Shown: positions 42,026 to 51,113, numbered from the stretch's first letter. The stretch is 64,000 nt of DNA from SZAS-79 sp965279075 (GCA_965279075.1 CBDIHI010000008.1:62001-126000), one strand, 5' to 3'. The notes: generated by a model from the letters alone, not told the origin. Numbers and translations are program-made.

Positions 42026-43110
42026 AACCGCCTTTCCGCGCCGACCAGGTCGGCAGCCTGCTGCGCCCGGCCGAACTGGCCGAAGCCCGCGCGAAGCGCA
42101 AGCGCGGCGAACTCGACGCCGCGGCCCTGCGCGAGGTCGAGGACCGGTGCATCCGCACGGCCATCGAAAAGCAGGAGTCGATCGGCCTGCAGGCCGTGAC
42201 CGACGGCGAATTCCGCCGCGACTGGTGGCACGTGGACTTCCTCGCCGGGTTCGAAGGCGTGGAAGGCTATGTCGCGCCACTCGTCGTCGGCTTCAAGGAC
42301 ACCGAGGAACAGCCGCCGATGATCCGCGTCACCGGCAAGGTGAAGCGCACCAGGCCGATCTTCGTCGACTCGTTCGGGTTCATGAAATCCGTCGCGAAGC
42401 ACACCGCCAAGCAGACCATCCCCGCGCCCGCAATGCTGCACCTGCGCCCCGGGCGCTCCGGCATCAGCAAGGCCGCCTACCCGGACCTCGCTGAATTCTG
42501 GTCCGATGTCGGCGCGGCCTACCGCGCGGAGATCAAGGACCTCGGCGCTGCGGGCTGCGAGTACCTCCAGCTCGACGACACGAGCTTCGCATACCTGTGC
42601 GACGAGAAGTTCGCCGGGGCCCTCGCCCAGCGCGGCGACGACCCGCAGAAGCTCGCGTGGACCTATGCCGAGGCGATCAACGCCGCGGTCGCGAACCGCC
42701 CGGCCGGCATGGCGATCACGATGCACACCTGCCGCGGCAACTTCAAGAGCACCTGGGTCGCCTCGGGCGGCTACGAACCCGTGGTCGAGGCGCTGTTCTC
42801 GGCGAACCTCGACGGCTTCTTCATGGAATTCGACTCGGAGCGCGCCGGCACGTTCGAGCCGCTGCGCTATGTGCCCCGCGGCAAGAAGGTCGTCCTCGGC
42901 CTCGTGACCACCAAGTTCGGCGAACTCGAGGACAAGGACACGATCAAGCGCCGCATCGAAGCCGCGGCCAAATTCGTGCCGCTCGAGGACCTGTGCCTGT
43001 CGCCGCAGTGCGGCTTCTCCAGCACGCACCACGGCAACAACCTCTCGCAGGACGACCAGTGGAGGAAGCTGGAACGGATCGTCGAAGTGGCGCGGGAGGT
43101 CTGGGGCTGA
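42022..43110 (+). CDS. MetE C-terminal domain-like (cobalamin-independent methyltransferase fold) protein
   Basis: A 362-residue protein matching only the catalytic half of MetE, as in stand-alone YxjG/MesD-type proteins: FRADQVGSLLRPAEL, GLQAVTDGEFRRDWWHVDF, YLQLDDTSFAYL, the zinc-site ITMHTCRGNFKST (His, Cys), then FFMEFDSERAGTFEPL and LSPQCGFSSTHHGN (second Cys). Zinc ligands look conserved, so methyl or other alkyl transfer is plausible, but homocysteine methylation is not proven. It overlaps the HMG-CoA lyase stop by 4 bp, an uncommon pairing. Confidence 0.86.
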   Translation: MKPPFRADQVGSLLRPAELAEARAKRKRGELDAAALREVEDRCIRTAIEKQESIGLQAVTDGEFRRDWWHVDFLAGFEGVEGYVAPLVVGFKDTEEQPPMIRVTGKVKRTRPIFVDSFGFMKSVAKHTAKQTIPAPAMLHLRPGRSGISKAAYPDLAEFWSDVGAAYRAEIKDLGAAGCEYLQLDDTSFAYLCDEKFAGALAQRGDDPQKLAWTYAEAINAAVANRPAGMAITMHTCRGNFKSTWVASGGYEPVVEALFSANLDGFFMEFDSERAGTFEPLRYVPRGKKVVLGLVTTKFGELEDKDTIKRRIEAAAKFVPLEDLCLSPQCGFSSTHHGNNLSQDDQWRKLERIVEVAREVWG

Positions 43111-43117
43111 GCCGGCG

Positions 43118-43495
43118 TCAGGCGGCCAGCGGGCAGGACTGCCAGCCGACGAACTTCCAGCCCTTGCCCGAATCGGCCCAGACGTTGAGGTAGCGCAGGC
43201 GCAGCGTGCGCGGCGCCCCATCCACGTCGACCTCGAACACGGCGCGGCCCGTCACCAGCGCAGTCGTGCCGTAGATGCGCACCTTTTCCTCGAAGCGGTC
43301 GCACTTCCTGTAGCGGTACTTGCCGCCCTTGATCGCCGCGATGTAGCCGGCCTTGGTGTCGACGACGCCGGTGGAATGCACGTAGACGAGGTCGTCGCTG
43401 AAACAGTCGGCGAGCCCCGCTTCGTCGACCGCGATCATGGCGGCGTAGCGCCGGTCTTCCAGCGCGACTATGTCTTTTTCGGTGGTCATGCTCAT
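43118..43495 (-). CDS. NTF2-like (DUF4440) protein
   Basis: A 125-residue SnoaL/NTF2-like fold protein: DIVALEDRRYAAMIAVDEAGLADCFSDDLVYVHSTG, VDTKAGYIAAIKGGKYRYRKCD and the paired strands VRIYGTTALVTGRAVFEV and LRYLNVWADSGKGWKFVGWQS. It is the last gene of the five-gene leftward catabolic operon and overlaps the dioxygenase stop by 4 bp. Such proteins in ring-cleavage operons may be lyases or isomerases; the role is not established. Confidence 0.82.
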   Translation of the reverse strand: MSMTTEKDIVALEDRRYAAMIAVDEAGLADCFSDDLVYVHSTGVVDTKAGYIAAIKGGKYRYRKCDRFEEKVRIYGTTALVTGRAVFEVDVDGAPRTLRLRYLNVWADSGKGWKFVGWQSCPLAA

Positions 43496-44334
43496 TTCCC
43501 TTTTGAAGTCTTGAGGACGAAATCGTAGTGAACGGCGTACTCACCTGACGGGCCTTTCACGAAGTCAACGACCAGCGATTCCTTGACGCCGAATACGGCG
43601 TCCGAATCGAGGTACTTGTCGCCGCGCACGAAGAGGTGCGTGACCAGCGTGTCGTGGCCGGGCGCCGAGACTATCGAGTGAAGGTGACCGGGACGCATCG
43701 GGTGCCGCCCGGTGGCCGTGAGCATCCGTCCCACGGGGCCGTCGCTCGGCACCGGGTAGCTGACCGGCAGCACGCACTTGAAGTTGAATTTTCCGTCGGC
43801 GTCGGCCCTGAAGCGGGCGCGCAGGTTCGTGCCGCCGTCCTTCTTCTGCACGTCGTAAAAGCCGTCACCGCCCGTTTCCCACACGTCCAGGATCGCACCG
43901 GGGATGGGCTTGCCGTCGAGGCCCTTCACTGTTCCGGTGACGCCGCAAGGCTCCCCCGGCGTGCCGGCCTTCGCGATATTCGCACCGAGCGGCAGTTCCG
44001 GTGCCCCTTCTACGAAAAACGGGCCCAGCACGGTGGACTCGGTGGCGCCCTCTGCCTTGCCGTAGTTGAGGAAGTCGACCAGCATCGACACGCCAAGCGT
44101 GTCCGACATGAGGATGAATTCCTGCCGGCCGTCCTTGCACCAGTGGCCGGTCTCGGTCAGGAACTGGATGCCCTGGAACCACTCCTCCTGCGTGGGTTTC
44201 ACCTCCCGCACGAAGGCGTGCATGTGCTTCACGAAACTGGTCATGACTTCCTTCAGGCGCGGGTCCTGCGTCTTCTCCATCCGACGCAGGACCTCCGCGG
44301 TCAGGGTGTCCTCGCTGAAATTTCGGATGCTCAT
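43492..44334 (-). CDS. intradiol ring-cleavage dioxygenase (hydroxyquinol/catechol 1,2-dioxygenase type)
   Basis: A 280-residue non-haem Fe(III) dioxygenase. Ligands are Tyr160 (GDGFYDVQ), Tyr193 (SYPVPSDGP), His217 and His219 (RPGHLHSIV). The N-terminal helical linker (LKEVMTSFVKHMHAFVREVKPTQEEWFQGIQFL) marks the single-chain catechol/hydroxyquinol 1,2-dioxygenase class, not PcaHG. The sequence around GRHPMRPGHLHS is most like hydroxyquinol enzymes. It opens a catecholic ring between the hydroxyls to a muconate or maleylacetate. The start overlaps the VOC stop by 4 bp. Confidence 0.9.
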   Translation of the reverse strand: MSIRNFSEDTLTAEVLRRMEKTQDPRLKEVMTSFVKHMHAFVREVKPTQEEWFQGIQFLTETGHWCKDGRQEFILMSDTLGVSMLVDFLNYGKAEGATESTVLGPFFVEGAPELPLGANIAKAGTPGEPCGVTGTVKGLDGKPIPGAILDVWETGGDGFYDVQKKDGGTNLRARFRADADGKFNFKCVLPVSYPVPSDGPVGRMLTATGRHPMRPGHLHSIVSAPGHDTLVTHLFVRGDKYLDSDAVFGVKESLVVDFVKGPSGEYAVHYDFVLKTSKGK

Positions 44335-44801
44335 CGTTTGTCTCCGTTGGGCAGGTCGGAGGCCATTAAATCGACTCTGACCCCATTTACTTCCGAGTTG
44401 GCATAGTTGAGTTCGATCTTGACGTCGTTGGGATCGAACAGGAACAGCTGGAAAAGGCCCTGTTCGTTCACCATGCGACGCGTGTAGGGGATGCCGAGGC
44501 GGGTCAGGTGCTCCATCATCTCCGACAGGCCCGTACACCGGAAGGCGATGTGGTCGACCACGCCGCTGCCCTTCACGGCCTGCGACTGCTGGCCGAGGTA
44601 TTTTTTGCGGTTCTCGCTGACGGCGGCCCCTCCCTCGGTCAGGTGCAGCACGGGTTCGTCGCCGAGGTAGAGCCAGCACACGGGGAACTTGAAGTCGGGC
44701 GCGGGCCCCACGCGCATGCCGAGCACCTCCACGTACCAGTCGCGCGTCTTTTCGAGGTCCGCGGTCTGGACCAGGAAGTGTTCGATGTGGCTGAGCGGCA
44801 T
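44331..44801 (-). CDS. VOC family protein (glyoxalase/type I dioxygenase fold)
   Basis: A 156-residue two-module VOC protein. Possible metal ligands are His in the opening LSHIEHFLVQTADLEKTRDWY, His in VVDHIAFRCTGLSEMMEHL and Glu in DPNDVKIELNYA. It is too short for a two-domain extradiol dioxygenase, so a lyase, isomerase or decyclising role is likelier. ATG 44801 preferred over TTG 44825. It is packed between the amidohydrolase (1 bp) and the intradiol dioxygenase (4-bp overlap). Confidence 0.85.
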   Translation of the reverse strand: MPLSHIEHFLVQTADLEKTRDWYVEVLGMRVGPAPDFKFPVCWLYLGDEPVLHLTEGGAAVSENRKKYLGQQSQAVKGSGVVDHIAFRCTGLSEMMEHLTRLGIPYTRRMVNEQGLFQLFLFDPNDVKIELNYANSEVNGVRVDLMASDLPNGDKR

Positions 44802-44802
44802 G

Positions 44803-46149
44803 TCAGAGGAGTCCCAGTTCGCCAAGGATGCGCTGCCCGGAGGCGAGCAATTCTTCCTTCCTTTGCCCGAGCTTCGGGTAGAGCAGCTTGCCGTGGCGCT
44901 TCCTGATTTCGCCGGCCACCAGCACGGTGTCCACGTTGCCGGTGCCGGCCTGCAGCACGATGCTGGTCACCGGGTCGTGCACCGGCCACATGTTGAGGTC
45001 GTCGGCGCGAACGATCGTGACGTCGGCCTGCTTGCCCGGCGTGAGCGACCCGATGCGGTCGTCCATCTTCAGCATCTTCGCGCCTTCGATCGTGATCCAG
45101 CCCAGCGCCTCGCGGCACTGGATGGTCGAGGTGTCCGGGAGCTTGCCCGCGGTCGCGCGAGACTCCGCGTTGTCCATGGCGCGCTGGCTCGAAAGCGCCG
45201 AGCGTGCCACCGAGAACAGGTCGCCGCTGATCGCGGATTCGAGATCGACGCCCAGTGAAGGCTGCACGCCGAGCTTCCTCAGCCGGCCGGTGATCGCGAA
45301 ACCGTGGCCCTGCGTCATTTCGGTCTCGGGCGTCAGCGAGAACGTCACGCCCCGCTCCACCATGAAGGCAAGCTGCGAGTCGCTGAGTGTCTGGCCGTGC
45401 ACGATATTGTTGTTGTCGCCGAGCAGCCCTTCGGCCGCGAGACGGTCCCAGCCGTCGGGCGTGCGCGCCTCGCCGCCCGCGCAGTGCATGCTGGCGATCA
45501 GGCCAAGCTCCCGGGCCAGCCGGAAATCCTGCTGTGCCACCTCCCAGGTGGAGTAATGCGGGCCGAGGATCGCGAGGCCGAGCGTGACAAGGCCATCCGC
45601 GGCGGGCAGCCGCTTCATCAGCCTCTCCACCTCGCCCCTCGGGTGCGGCACCTCCCAGAAGGGCTTCTGTCCCGGCTTCGGGTCCGGTTTGGGCGAGCCG
45701 TGAAAGAAGGCCGCGCGGATACCGGATTCGGCGAGCGCATCGATCGCGCGGTCCGTGTGTTCAGGCGTCGGGTTGTTGTGGCACCAGTCGACCAGCGTGG
45801 TGGCGCCGCAGTTGAGCTGGTTGAGGCCGCCCACCAGCGTGGCGATGTAGATGTCCTCGGGACGGAATTTCGTCGCGAGCCCTGCGTGGACATGACGGAA
45901 GTACTCCAGGATCGTCCAGTTGCCCGCCACGCCGCGCAGCGCCGTCTGCCAGGTGTGCTGGTGTGCGTTAACGAGGCCCGGGATGACGATGCAGCCGGTG
46001 GCGTCAATGACCTCCACGCCCGGCGCGTCGATCGAGGCGGCGACCGCTTTGATGCGCTCGCCGTCGAGGAGAACATCGCCACGCGGCAGGTCGCCCACCG
46101 CCGGGTCCATGCTGACTACCGTGCCGCCGCGAATGAGCTTCGCCGCCAT
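44803..46149 (-). CDS. amidohydrolase (ATZ/TRZ, cytosine deaminase-like)
   Basis: A 448-residue metal-dependent hydrolase. Composite beta-sandwich ends (LIRGGTVVSMDPAVGDL, GKQADVTIVRADDL) frame a TIM barrel with VIPGLVNAHQHTWQT (HxH metal pair), a later His in LIASMHCAGGEARTP, NNIVHGQTLSDSQ and the Asp in LGVDLESAISGD. This is the subtype that deaminates or dechlorinates s-triazines, guanine, cytosine or related N-heterocycles. With a ring-cleavage dioxygenase in the same operon, an aminated aromatic or heterocyclic substrate is plausible but unproved. Confidence 0.9.
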   Translation of the reverse strand: MAAKLIRGGTVVSMDPAVGDLPRGDVLLDGERIKAVAASIDAPGVEVIDATGCIVIPGLVNAHQHTWQTALRGVAGNWTILEYFRHVHAGLATKFRPEDIYIATLVGGLNQLNCGATTLVDWCHNNPTPEHTDRAIDALAESGIRAAFFHGSPKPDPKPGQKPFWEVPHPRGEVERLMKRLPAADGLVTLGLAILGPHYSTWEVAQQDFRLARELGLIASMHCAGGEARTPDGWDRLAAEGLLGDNNNIVHGQTLSDSQLAFMVERGVTFSLTPETEMTQGHGFAITGRLRKLGVQPSLGVDLESAISGDLFSVARSALSSQRAMDNAESRATAGKLPDTSTIQCREALGWITIEGAKMLKMDDRIGSLTPGKQADVTIVRADDLNMWPVHDPVTSIVLQAGTGNVDTVLVAGEIRKRHGKLLYPKLGQRKEELLASGQRILGELGLL

Positions 46150-46153
46150 GCGA

Positions 46154-47089
46154 CTACCTCGGCACGAGCCCGTCGCTCACCTTCACCTTCTCGGACTTGA
46201 GCTTCATGCCCGCGGCCGCGGCGAGTTCAAGCAGCAGCACCGAAAAGTCCACGTCATCATAGCCACGCCCCACGGTGTTCTGCACGCATTCGCGCGTGGT
46301 CGCCGCGGCGGGCATCTGCACGCCGTACTTGCGCGCGGCGCCGAGGCCCAGGTCCATGTCCTTCAGCAGCAGCTTCGGCGTGAAGGTCACGCTGAAATCG
46401 AGGTTCACCAGCGCAGGCGTCTTGTAGCGCGTGTACATGGAGCCCAGCACGCTGTTGTTGATCGACTCGAGGAACACGTGCCGCGGGATGCCGGCCTTCT
46501 CGGCGAGGATCGTGATCTCGCACAGCGACTGGATGATCACGCCGAACATCGTGTTGTGCGCGATCTTCCAGACGCGTGCGAGCTCCCCCTCGCCCACGTA
46601 GGTCGCGCCGCGCCCGAACATCTTCAGGTAGGGCTCGGCCAATTGAAAAAGCTTCTGCGGCCCCGAAGCCACTACCCACAGCAGGCCCGCCTTCGCGACC
46701 TTGCCGTTGCCCGAGACCGGCGCACAAAGGTAACCGACGCCCATGGCCTCGCACTGCGCGCGCACCTCGGCCGATCCGTCGTCCGAGATCGACGAACAAT
46801 CGATCACCACCTTGGGCCGCTTCTTCGTCGTCAGCAGGCCGCCCTTCGCGAACAGCACCTGCTTCAGGTCCGCCGTGGTCGAGACCATCGTGAAGACGAT
46901 GTCGCACCCGGCCAGTTCCGTGAGCAACTTCGCGACCTTCGCCCCGTCTTTCGCGAGCGGCTCGGCCTTCGCTCGCGTGCGGTTCCAGACCGTGAGGTCG
47001 CACTTCGCCTCGAGCAGGCGCGAGGCCATCGCGTAGCCCATGCGACCCATGCCGATCCAGCCGATCTTCTGCTTCGCCTTGACAGCCAT
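46154..47089 (-). CDS. NAD(P)-dependent beta-hydroxyacid dehydrogenase (HIBADH family)
   Basis: A 311-residue dehydrogenase. The Rossmann fingerprint is IGWIGMGRMGYAMASRLLEA, followed by NRTRAKAEPLAKDGA. The substrate loop is CAPVSGNGKVAKAGLLWVVASG, and the catalytic Lys lies in GELARVWKIAHNTMFG. Members oxidise 3-hydroxyisobutyrate, tartronate semialdehyde, 6-phosphogluconate-like or other beta-hydroxyacids. First gene of the leftward operon; its start lies 88 bp from the divergent Bug gene. Confidence 0.88.
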   Translation of the reverse strand: MAVKAKQKIGWIGMGRMGYAMASRLLEAKCDLTVWNRTRAKAEPLAKDGAKVAKLLTELAGCDIVFTMVSTTADLKQVLFAKGGLLTTKKRPKVVIDCSSISDDGSAEVRAQCEAMGVGYLCAPVSGNGKVAKAGLLWVVASGPQKLFQLAEPYLKMFGRGATYVGEGELARVWKIAHNTMFGVIIQSLCEITILAEKAGIPRHVFLESINNSVLGSMYTRYKTPALVNLDFSVTFTPKLLLKDMDLGLGAARKYGVQMPAAATTRECVQNTVGRGYDDVDFSVLLLELAAAAGMKLKSEKVKVSDGLVPR

Positions 47090-47177
47090 CCTGTGCCATC
47101 CCGCTGCGGTTTCGTGAGGTCGGGAATGCTACCATCTGCCGCGCTTTCACCTCGCTGACACCCGCTTGGAGCGTTTG

Positions 47178-48137
47178 ATGAAATCCATACGCCTGATCCT
47201 CGCCATCGCGTTGCTTTCCACGGCCGGCACCTCGATCGCCCAGGACAAGACCCTGCGCATCGTCCTCGGCTACCCGCCCGGCGCGTCGAGCGACACGCTC
47301 TCCCGCCTGCTCGCCGACCGCATGCGTCCGCTGCTCGGCCAGGCGGTGATCGTCGAGAACAAGCCGGGCGGCGGCGGCATCGTCGGCAACGAGACCGTGA
47401 AGGCCGCGCCGCCCGACGGGTCCACGATCCTGCTGACCCCGGTCGCGACCATGGCGGCTTTCCCGCATTCCCACGGCGCAGGCCTGCGCTACGACCCGTT
47501 CAAGGACTTCGAGCCCGTGGCGCACCTCACCAATTTCCAGCTCTCGCTGCTCCTCAACTCGGAGTTGCCCGCGAAGAACGTCGCCGAGTACATCGCGCTC
47601 GTAAAGAAGGACCCGCGCCTGGGCGACTACGCGTCGGCCGCCGCCGGCAGCCTGCCGCACTATTTCGGCGTGCTGTTTTCCAAGAGCGCCGGGATAGAGA
47701 TGACCCACATCCCGTACAAGGGCACGGGCCCTGCGCTGCAGGCCCTGGCCGGAGGCGAGATCAAGGCGGCGATGTTCGTCCTGTCGGACGCCCTCACGCT
47801 CGTGCGCTCGGGTAAGGCGCGCGTGATCGCGGTGTCCGGCAGTGCGCGCTCGGGCCTCGCGCCCGAGGTGCCCACCTTCAGGGAGCTCGGCTACAACATC
47901 GAGGGCAACGGCTGGTACGCCCTGTTTGCGCCTGCCAGGACGCCGAAGGACGTGATCGACCGCTATGCCAGGGCGGCAATCGAAGTGATCCGCGCGCCCG
48001 ACATGAAGCAGCGCCTCGAGCAGATGGGGCTCGAGCCGACCGGCCTCGGACCCGCCGAGCTCGGAGCCGTGCTGAAGGCCGACTACGACAAGTGGGGCCC
48101 GGTCATCCGCGCCTCGGGGTTCAAGCCCAACCAATGA
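47178..48137 (+). CDS. Bug/TctC family receptor
   Basis: A 319-residue periplasmic receptor: signal peptide MKSIRLILAIALLSTAGTSI, then LRIVLGYPPGASSDTLSRLLAD, VIVENKPGGGGIVGNE, YASAAAGSLPHYFGVLF and THIPYKGTGPALQALAGGEIKAA. Start at ATG 47178, with TTG 47166 in frame upstream. Coupled by ATGA to the hydroxyacid dehydrogenase gene and divergent from the dioxygenase operon, so it may capture that pathway's substrate. Confidence 0.91.
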   Translation: MKSIRLILAIALLSTAGTSIAQDKTLRIVLGYPPGASSDTLSRLLADRMRPLLGQAVIVENKPGGGGIVGNETVKAAPPDGSTILLTPVATMAAFPHSHGAGLRYDPFKDFEPVAHLTNFQLSLLLNSELPAKNVAEYIALVKKDPRLGDYASAAAGSLPHYFGVLFSKSAGIEMTHIPYKGTGPALQALAGGEIKAAMFVLSDALTLVRSGKARVIAVSGSARSGLAPEVPTFRELGYNIEGNGWYALFAPARTPKDVIDRYARAAIEVIRAPDMKQRLEQMGLEPTGLGPAELGAVLKADYDKWGPVIRASGFKPNQ

Positions 48138-49060
48138 ACATCCTGTATCTCTCGAAGGTCGAGCCCGCCGAGCGCTGGATCCCCGGCCTCTCGAAGCTGC
48201 TGCCGCAGGACCGGTTCTTCACGCCCGACGCGTACGACCCGGCCGCGATCGATATCGCGCTCGTCGCCCGCCCGCAGGAAGGCCTCACCGCGAAGCTCGC
48301 GAACGTGAAGCTGGTCCAGTCGCTGTGGATGGGCGTGGACGGGTTGCTGGCCGATGCCACCTTCCCGCGCGACAAGCCGCTCGCCCGGCTCGTGGACCCG
48401 GGCATGGTCGCCGCGATGACCGAGTCGGTGCTCGCGCACGTGCTCGACTACCACCGCCACCATTACGTCTACCGGGTGTACAAGGCCGAAAGGAAATGGC
48501 ACCGCCTGCCGCAGTACATGACCTCCGACCGCACGATCGGCATCCTCGGGATGGGCGAACTGGGGACCGCGGTTGCCGCGCGATTGCTTCCACTTGGCTT
48601 CAAAGTGGCAGGCTGGAAGCGGCGTTCGGCGCAGATTGCTTCCATCGATTTCTTCAGCGGAACCGCCGGGATCGGCGAGATGCTTGCGCGCAGCCAGGCG
48701 GTCGTGTGCCTGCTGCCGCTCACGGCCGAGACACGCGGCGTACTTGATTCCGCGGCCTTCGCCCGGATGCCCAAGGGCGGCTGCATCGTCAACGTGGCGC
48801 GCGGCGGGCATGTGGTCGTGCCGGACCTCATTGCGGCGCTCGACTCGGGACACCTCGCGCACGCGTACCTGGACGTGTTCGACGCCGAACCGCTGCCGGG
48901 CGACTCGCCGCTGTGGGCGCATCCCGGCGTGTCGATCACGCCGCACACCGCCGCGCTGACCGAACCGCGTACGGCCATGGCGAGGATCGTGGAGAACGTA
49001 GAGCGGGTCCGCGCCGGGCAGGCGCCGCTCAACCTCGTGGATTTCGGCGCGGGCTACTGA
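48134..49060 (+). CDS. D-2-hydroxyacid dehydrogenase (GhrA-like)
   Basis: A 308-residue NAD(P)-dependent enzyme: RTIGILGMGELGTAVAARLLPLGFKVAGWKR is the cofactor site, with CIVNVARGGHVVVPDLIAALDSGHLAHAYLDVFDAEPLP and the catalytic His in VSITPHTAALTEP. The layout fits glyoxylate/hydroxypyruvate reductase A. It overlaps the Bug stop by 4 bp. Together with the divergent HIBADH-type enzyme it suggests handling of small hydroxy- or keto-acids. Confidence 0.89.
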   Translation: MNILYLSKVEPAERWIPGLSKLLPQDRFFTPDAYDPAAIDIALVARPQEGLTAKLANVKLVQSLWMGVDGLLADATFPRDKPLARLVDPGMVAAMTESVLAHVLDYHRHHYVYRVYKAERKWHRLPQYMTSDRTIGILGMGELGTAVAARLLPLGFKVAGWKRRSAQIASIDFFSGTAGIGEMLARSQAVVCLLPLTAETRGVLDSAAFARMPKGGCIVNVARGGHVVVPDLIAALDSGHLAHAYLDVFDAEPLPGDSPLWAHPGVSITPHTAALTEPRTAMARIVENVERVRAGQAPLNLVDFGAGY

Positions 49061-49061
49061 C

Positions 49062-51113
49062 TCAGAAATTCATCGTCAGCGTCGCGCGCACCGCCCGGCT
49101 CTCGATCGGGTGGAAGTGGAAGTCCGACACCGGCGCCGGCTCGCCCCGCAGTTGCGACTGGTAGAAGTAGTCGATGTCGTTGTGCTTCGCGTTGAAGAGG
49201 TTGTAGACGTCGACGCTCAGTTTCGTCTTCTTGTCGAAGGCGTAGCCGACGCGCGCATTGACGATCGAGGTCGCCCTGGAACGGGCGGTGTTGTCCTCGA
49301 TCAGCGGGCGCGGCCCGAAATAGCGCCAGCGCGCGCCGCCGAACCAGCCGGATTTGCCCTCCAGCGTCACGCCCGCCGAAATCACCTTGTCCGGCGACCC
49401 CGGGACGTACGGCCCCGCGGGGTCGAATTCCGTGAAGCGCGCCCGGGCCAGCGCGACGATCGAATCGAACGTGATCCACGAACGGGGCTGGTACTGGGCC
49501 AGCCACTCGATGCCGCTGCGCTTCGAGGCGCGGCTGGGCTCGGTGGTGCCGGCGTCCCCGGTGAACACGAGTTCGGAAGCCTGGTTCAGCGTCCACAGCG
49601 CGACCGAGGTGGTGAACCCGGTGAAGGGTTGGGTGCGAACGCCGACCTCGTAGCCCGTGGTGCGCACGAGCGGGTTCACGCGGTTCGCGGCGGCGCCCGT
49701 CGCCGGGTCGACCGTGATCGTCGTGCCGCGCGCGTCGTTGCTGTGGAAGCCGCGGCCCCAGTTCACGAAGTACTCCGTGTCGGCCCACGGCCCGAACGCG
49801 AGCGACAGCTTGGGCGACAGCATCGAGGCCGAAGCATTGCCGGAGTTCGCTGCGTTATTGCTGTCCACGCTGAAGCTCTGGCGGTCGGCGCGCAGGCCGG
49901 CGATGGTCTTGAACCAGTCGGTCCATTCGGTGGTGTTCGAGACGTAAGGCGCGATGCTGCGTACCGTCACCCTGTCCTCGCGCACCACGGACAGTTGCTG
50001 CTTTGCCGCGGTGTTGTACAACCCGACCGGGGACAGCGTGTCCTGCCTGACCTGCAAGCCCGCCGTGGTCACCGACTGCCTCTCCCACAGCCTGCCCACC
50101 CAGCTCTGCGAAAACGTGCCGCCCGCGATCGCGCGCTTCTCGGCCTGGTGGAACTGGTCCCCGTTGACCGGGTCGTTCATGAAATAGGTGAAGTTGGAGA
50201 ACAGGTCCAGCTTCGATCGGATCGCGTAGACATTCGCAGCGCGGCTCACGCTGCCGTCCGTTTGCTTCCAGTCGGCCGACAGGCTGTAGCGGCTGGACCG
50301 TCCGCCGTCCGTGGGATCGACCGTCCCGAACCGGCCGAGAAGCCCGGAGTTCACCGCGCGCAACGGGATCTGGTCGGTCGAGTTCCACTTGCCCGAGTAA
50401 CCCATGCCCGTGACGCTGAAACCGTTGGCCGCAGTCCCCTGCGTATACCGCAGCACGCCGTTCAGCTTGCGGAAGTCGCTCTTGTTTTCCCAGGGCCCGT
50501 CGTTGTGCTCGACGTCGAACGCATAAAGGAAATGCCCCGGGCCTGCGTCCGGCGAGCCCGCGAGCAGCGCGCGCCGGTAGCCGAACGACCCGGCGGTGAG
50601 CGTGGCGATGGATGCAGGCAGCGTGCTACGGTAGGCGATCCGCGCCGAGCCGACCGACGAAAAATCGCCGTCCTCGGCGAAATACGGCCCCTTGTTGAAC
50701 CCGACCTTCTGGATCAATTCCGGGATCAGGAAGTTCAGGTCCATGTAGCCCTGCCCATGGGCGTGGCTGGGCATGTTGACCGGCATGCCGTCGAGCCAGG
50801 TGGCGAAGTCCGTGCCGTGGTCGAGGTTGTAGCCGCGCAGGTAGTACTGGTTGGCCTTGCCGTCGCCGCTGTGCTGCGTGACCGTCATGCCGGGCACGGA
50901 TTCGAGCACCTCGCCGGTGCGCAACAGCGGGCGCTTCGCTATGCCCTCCCCCGTCGCCGCGCCCTGGCTGGCGGAATCCCAGGTGCCCACGTCGTTGTTG
51001 TACTTGCCGGTGACGACGACAACGTCTTCAGGCTCATGGGCTTGCGACGGCGCGGCGAGAAACGCGCAGGCTGCTGCGGAGGCCGCGATTCCGGTTCTGA
51101 GGCGTGGTGACAA
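49062..51113 (-). CDS. TonB-dependent outer membrane receptor
   Basis: A 683-residue receptor. After a signal peptide (TGIAASAAACAFLAAPSQAH) comes the plug (VLESVPGMTVTQHSGDGKANQYYLRGYNLDHGTDFATWLDGMP, with its GVP-like and RGY motifs), then a 22-strand barrel ending in TLTMNF with the terminal Phe. Start set at TTG 51113 because GGAAGGA lies just upstream; a GTG at 51173 would add non-signal residues. A His-rich plug loop (NMPSHAHGQGYMDL) might favour a metal ligand. Probably same transcript as the receptor before it. Confidence 0.9.
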   Translation of the reverse strand: MSPRLRTGIAASAAACAFLAAPSQAHEPEDVVVVTGKYNNDVGTWDSASQGAATGEGIAKRPLLRTGEVLESVPGMTVTQHSGDGKANQYYLRGYNLDHGTDFATWLDGMPVNMPSHAHGQGYMDLNFLIPELIQKVGFNKGPYFAEDGDFSSVGSARIAYRSTLPASIATLTAGSFGYRRALLAGSPDAGPGHFLYAFDVEHNDGPWENKSDFRKLNGVLRYTQGTAANGFSVTGMGYSGKWNSTDQIPLRAVNSGLLGRFGTVDPTDGGRSSRYSLSADWKQTDGSVSRAANVYAIRSKLDLFSNFTYFMNDPVNGDQFHQAEKRAIAGGTFSQSWVGRLWERQSVTTAGLQVRQDTLSPVGLYNTAAKQQLSVVREDRVTVRSIAPYVSNTTEWTDWFKTIAGLRADRQSFSVDSNNAANSGNASASMLSPKLSLAFGPWADTEYFVNWGRGFHSNDARGTTITVDPATGAAANRVNPLVRTTGYEVGVRTQPFTGFTTSVALWTLNQASELVFTGDAGTTEPSRASKRSGIEWLAQYQPRSWITFDSIVALARARFTEFDPAGPYVPGSPDKVISAGVTLEGKSGWFGGARWRYFGPRPLIEDNTARSRATSIVNARVGYAFDKKTKLSVDVYNLFNAKHNDIDYFYQSQLRGEPAPVSDFHFHPIESRAVRATLTMNF

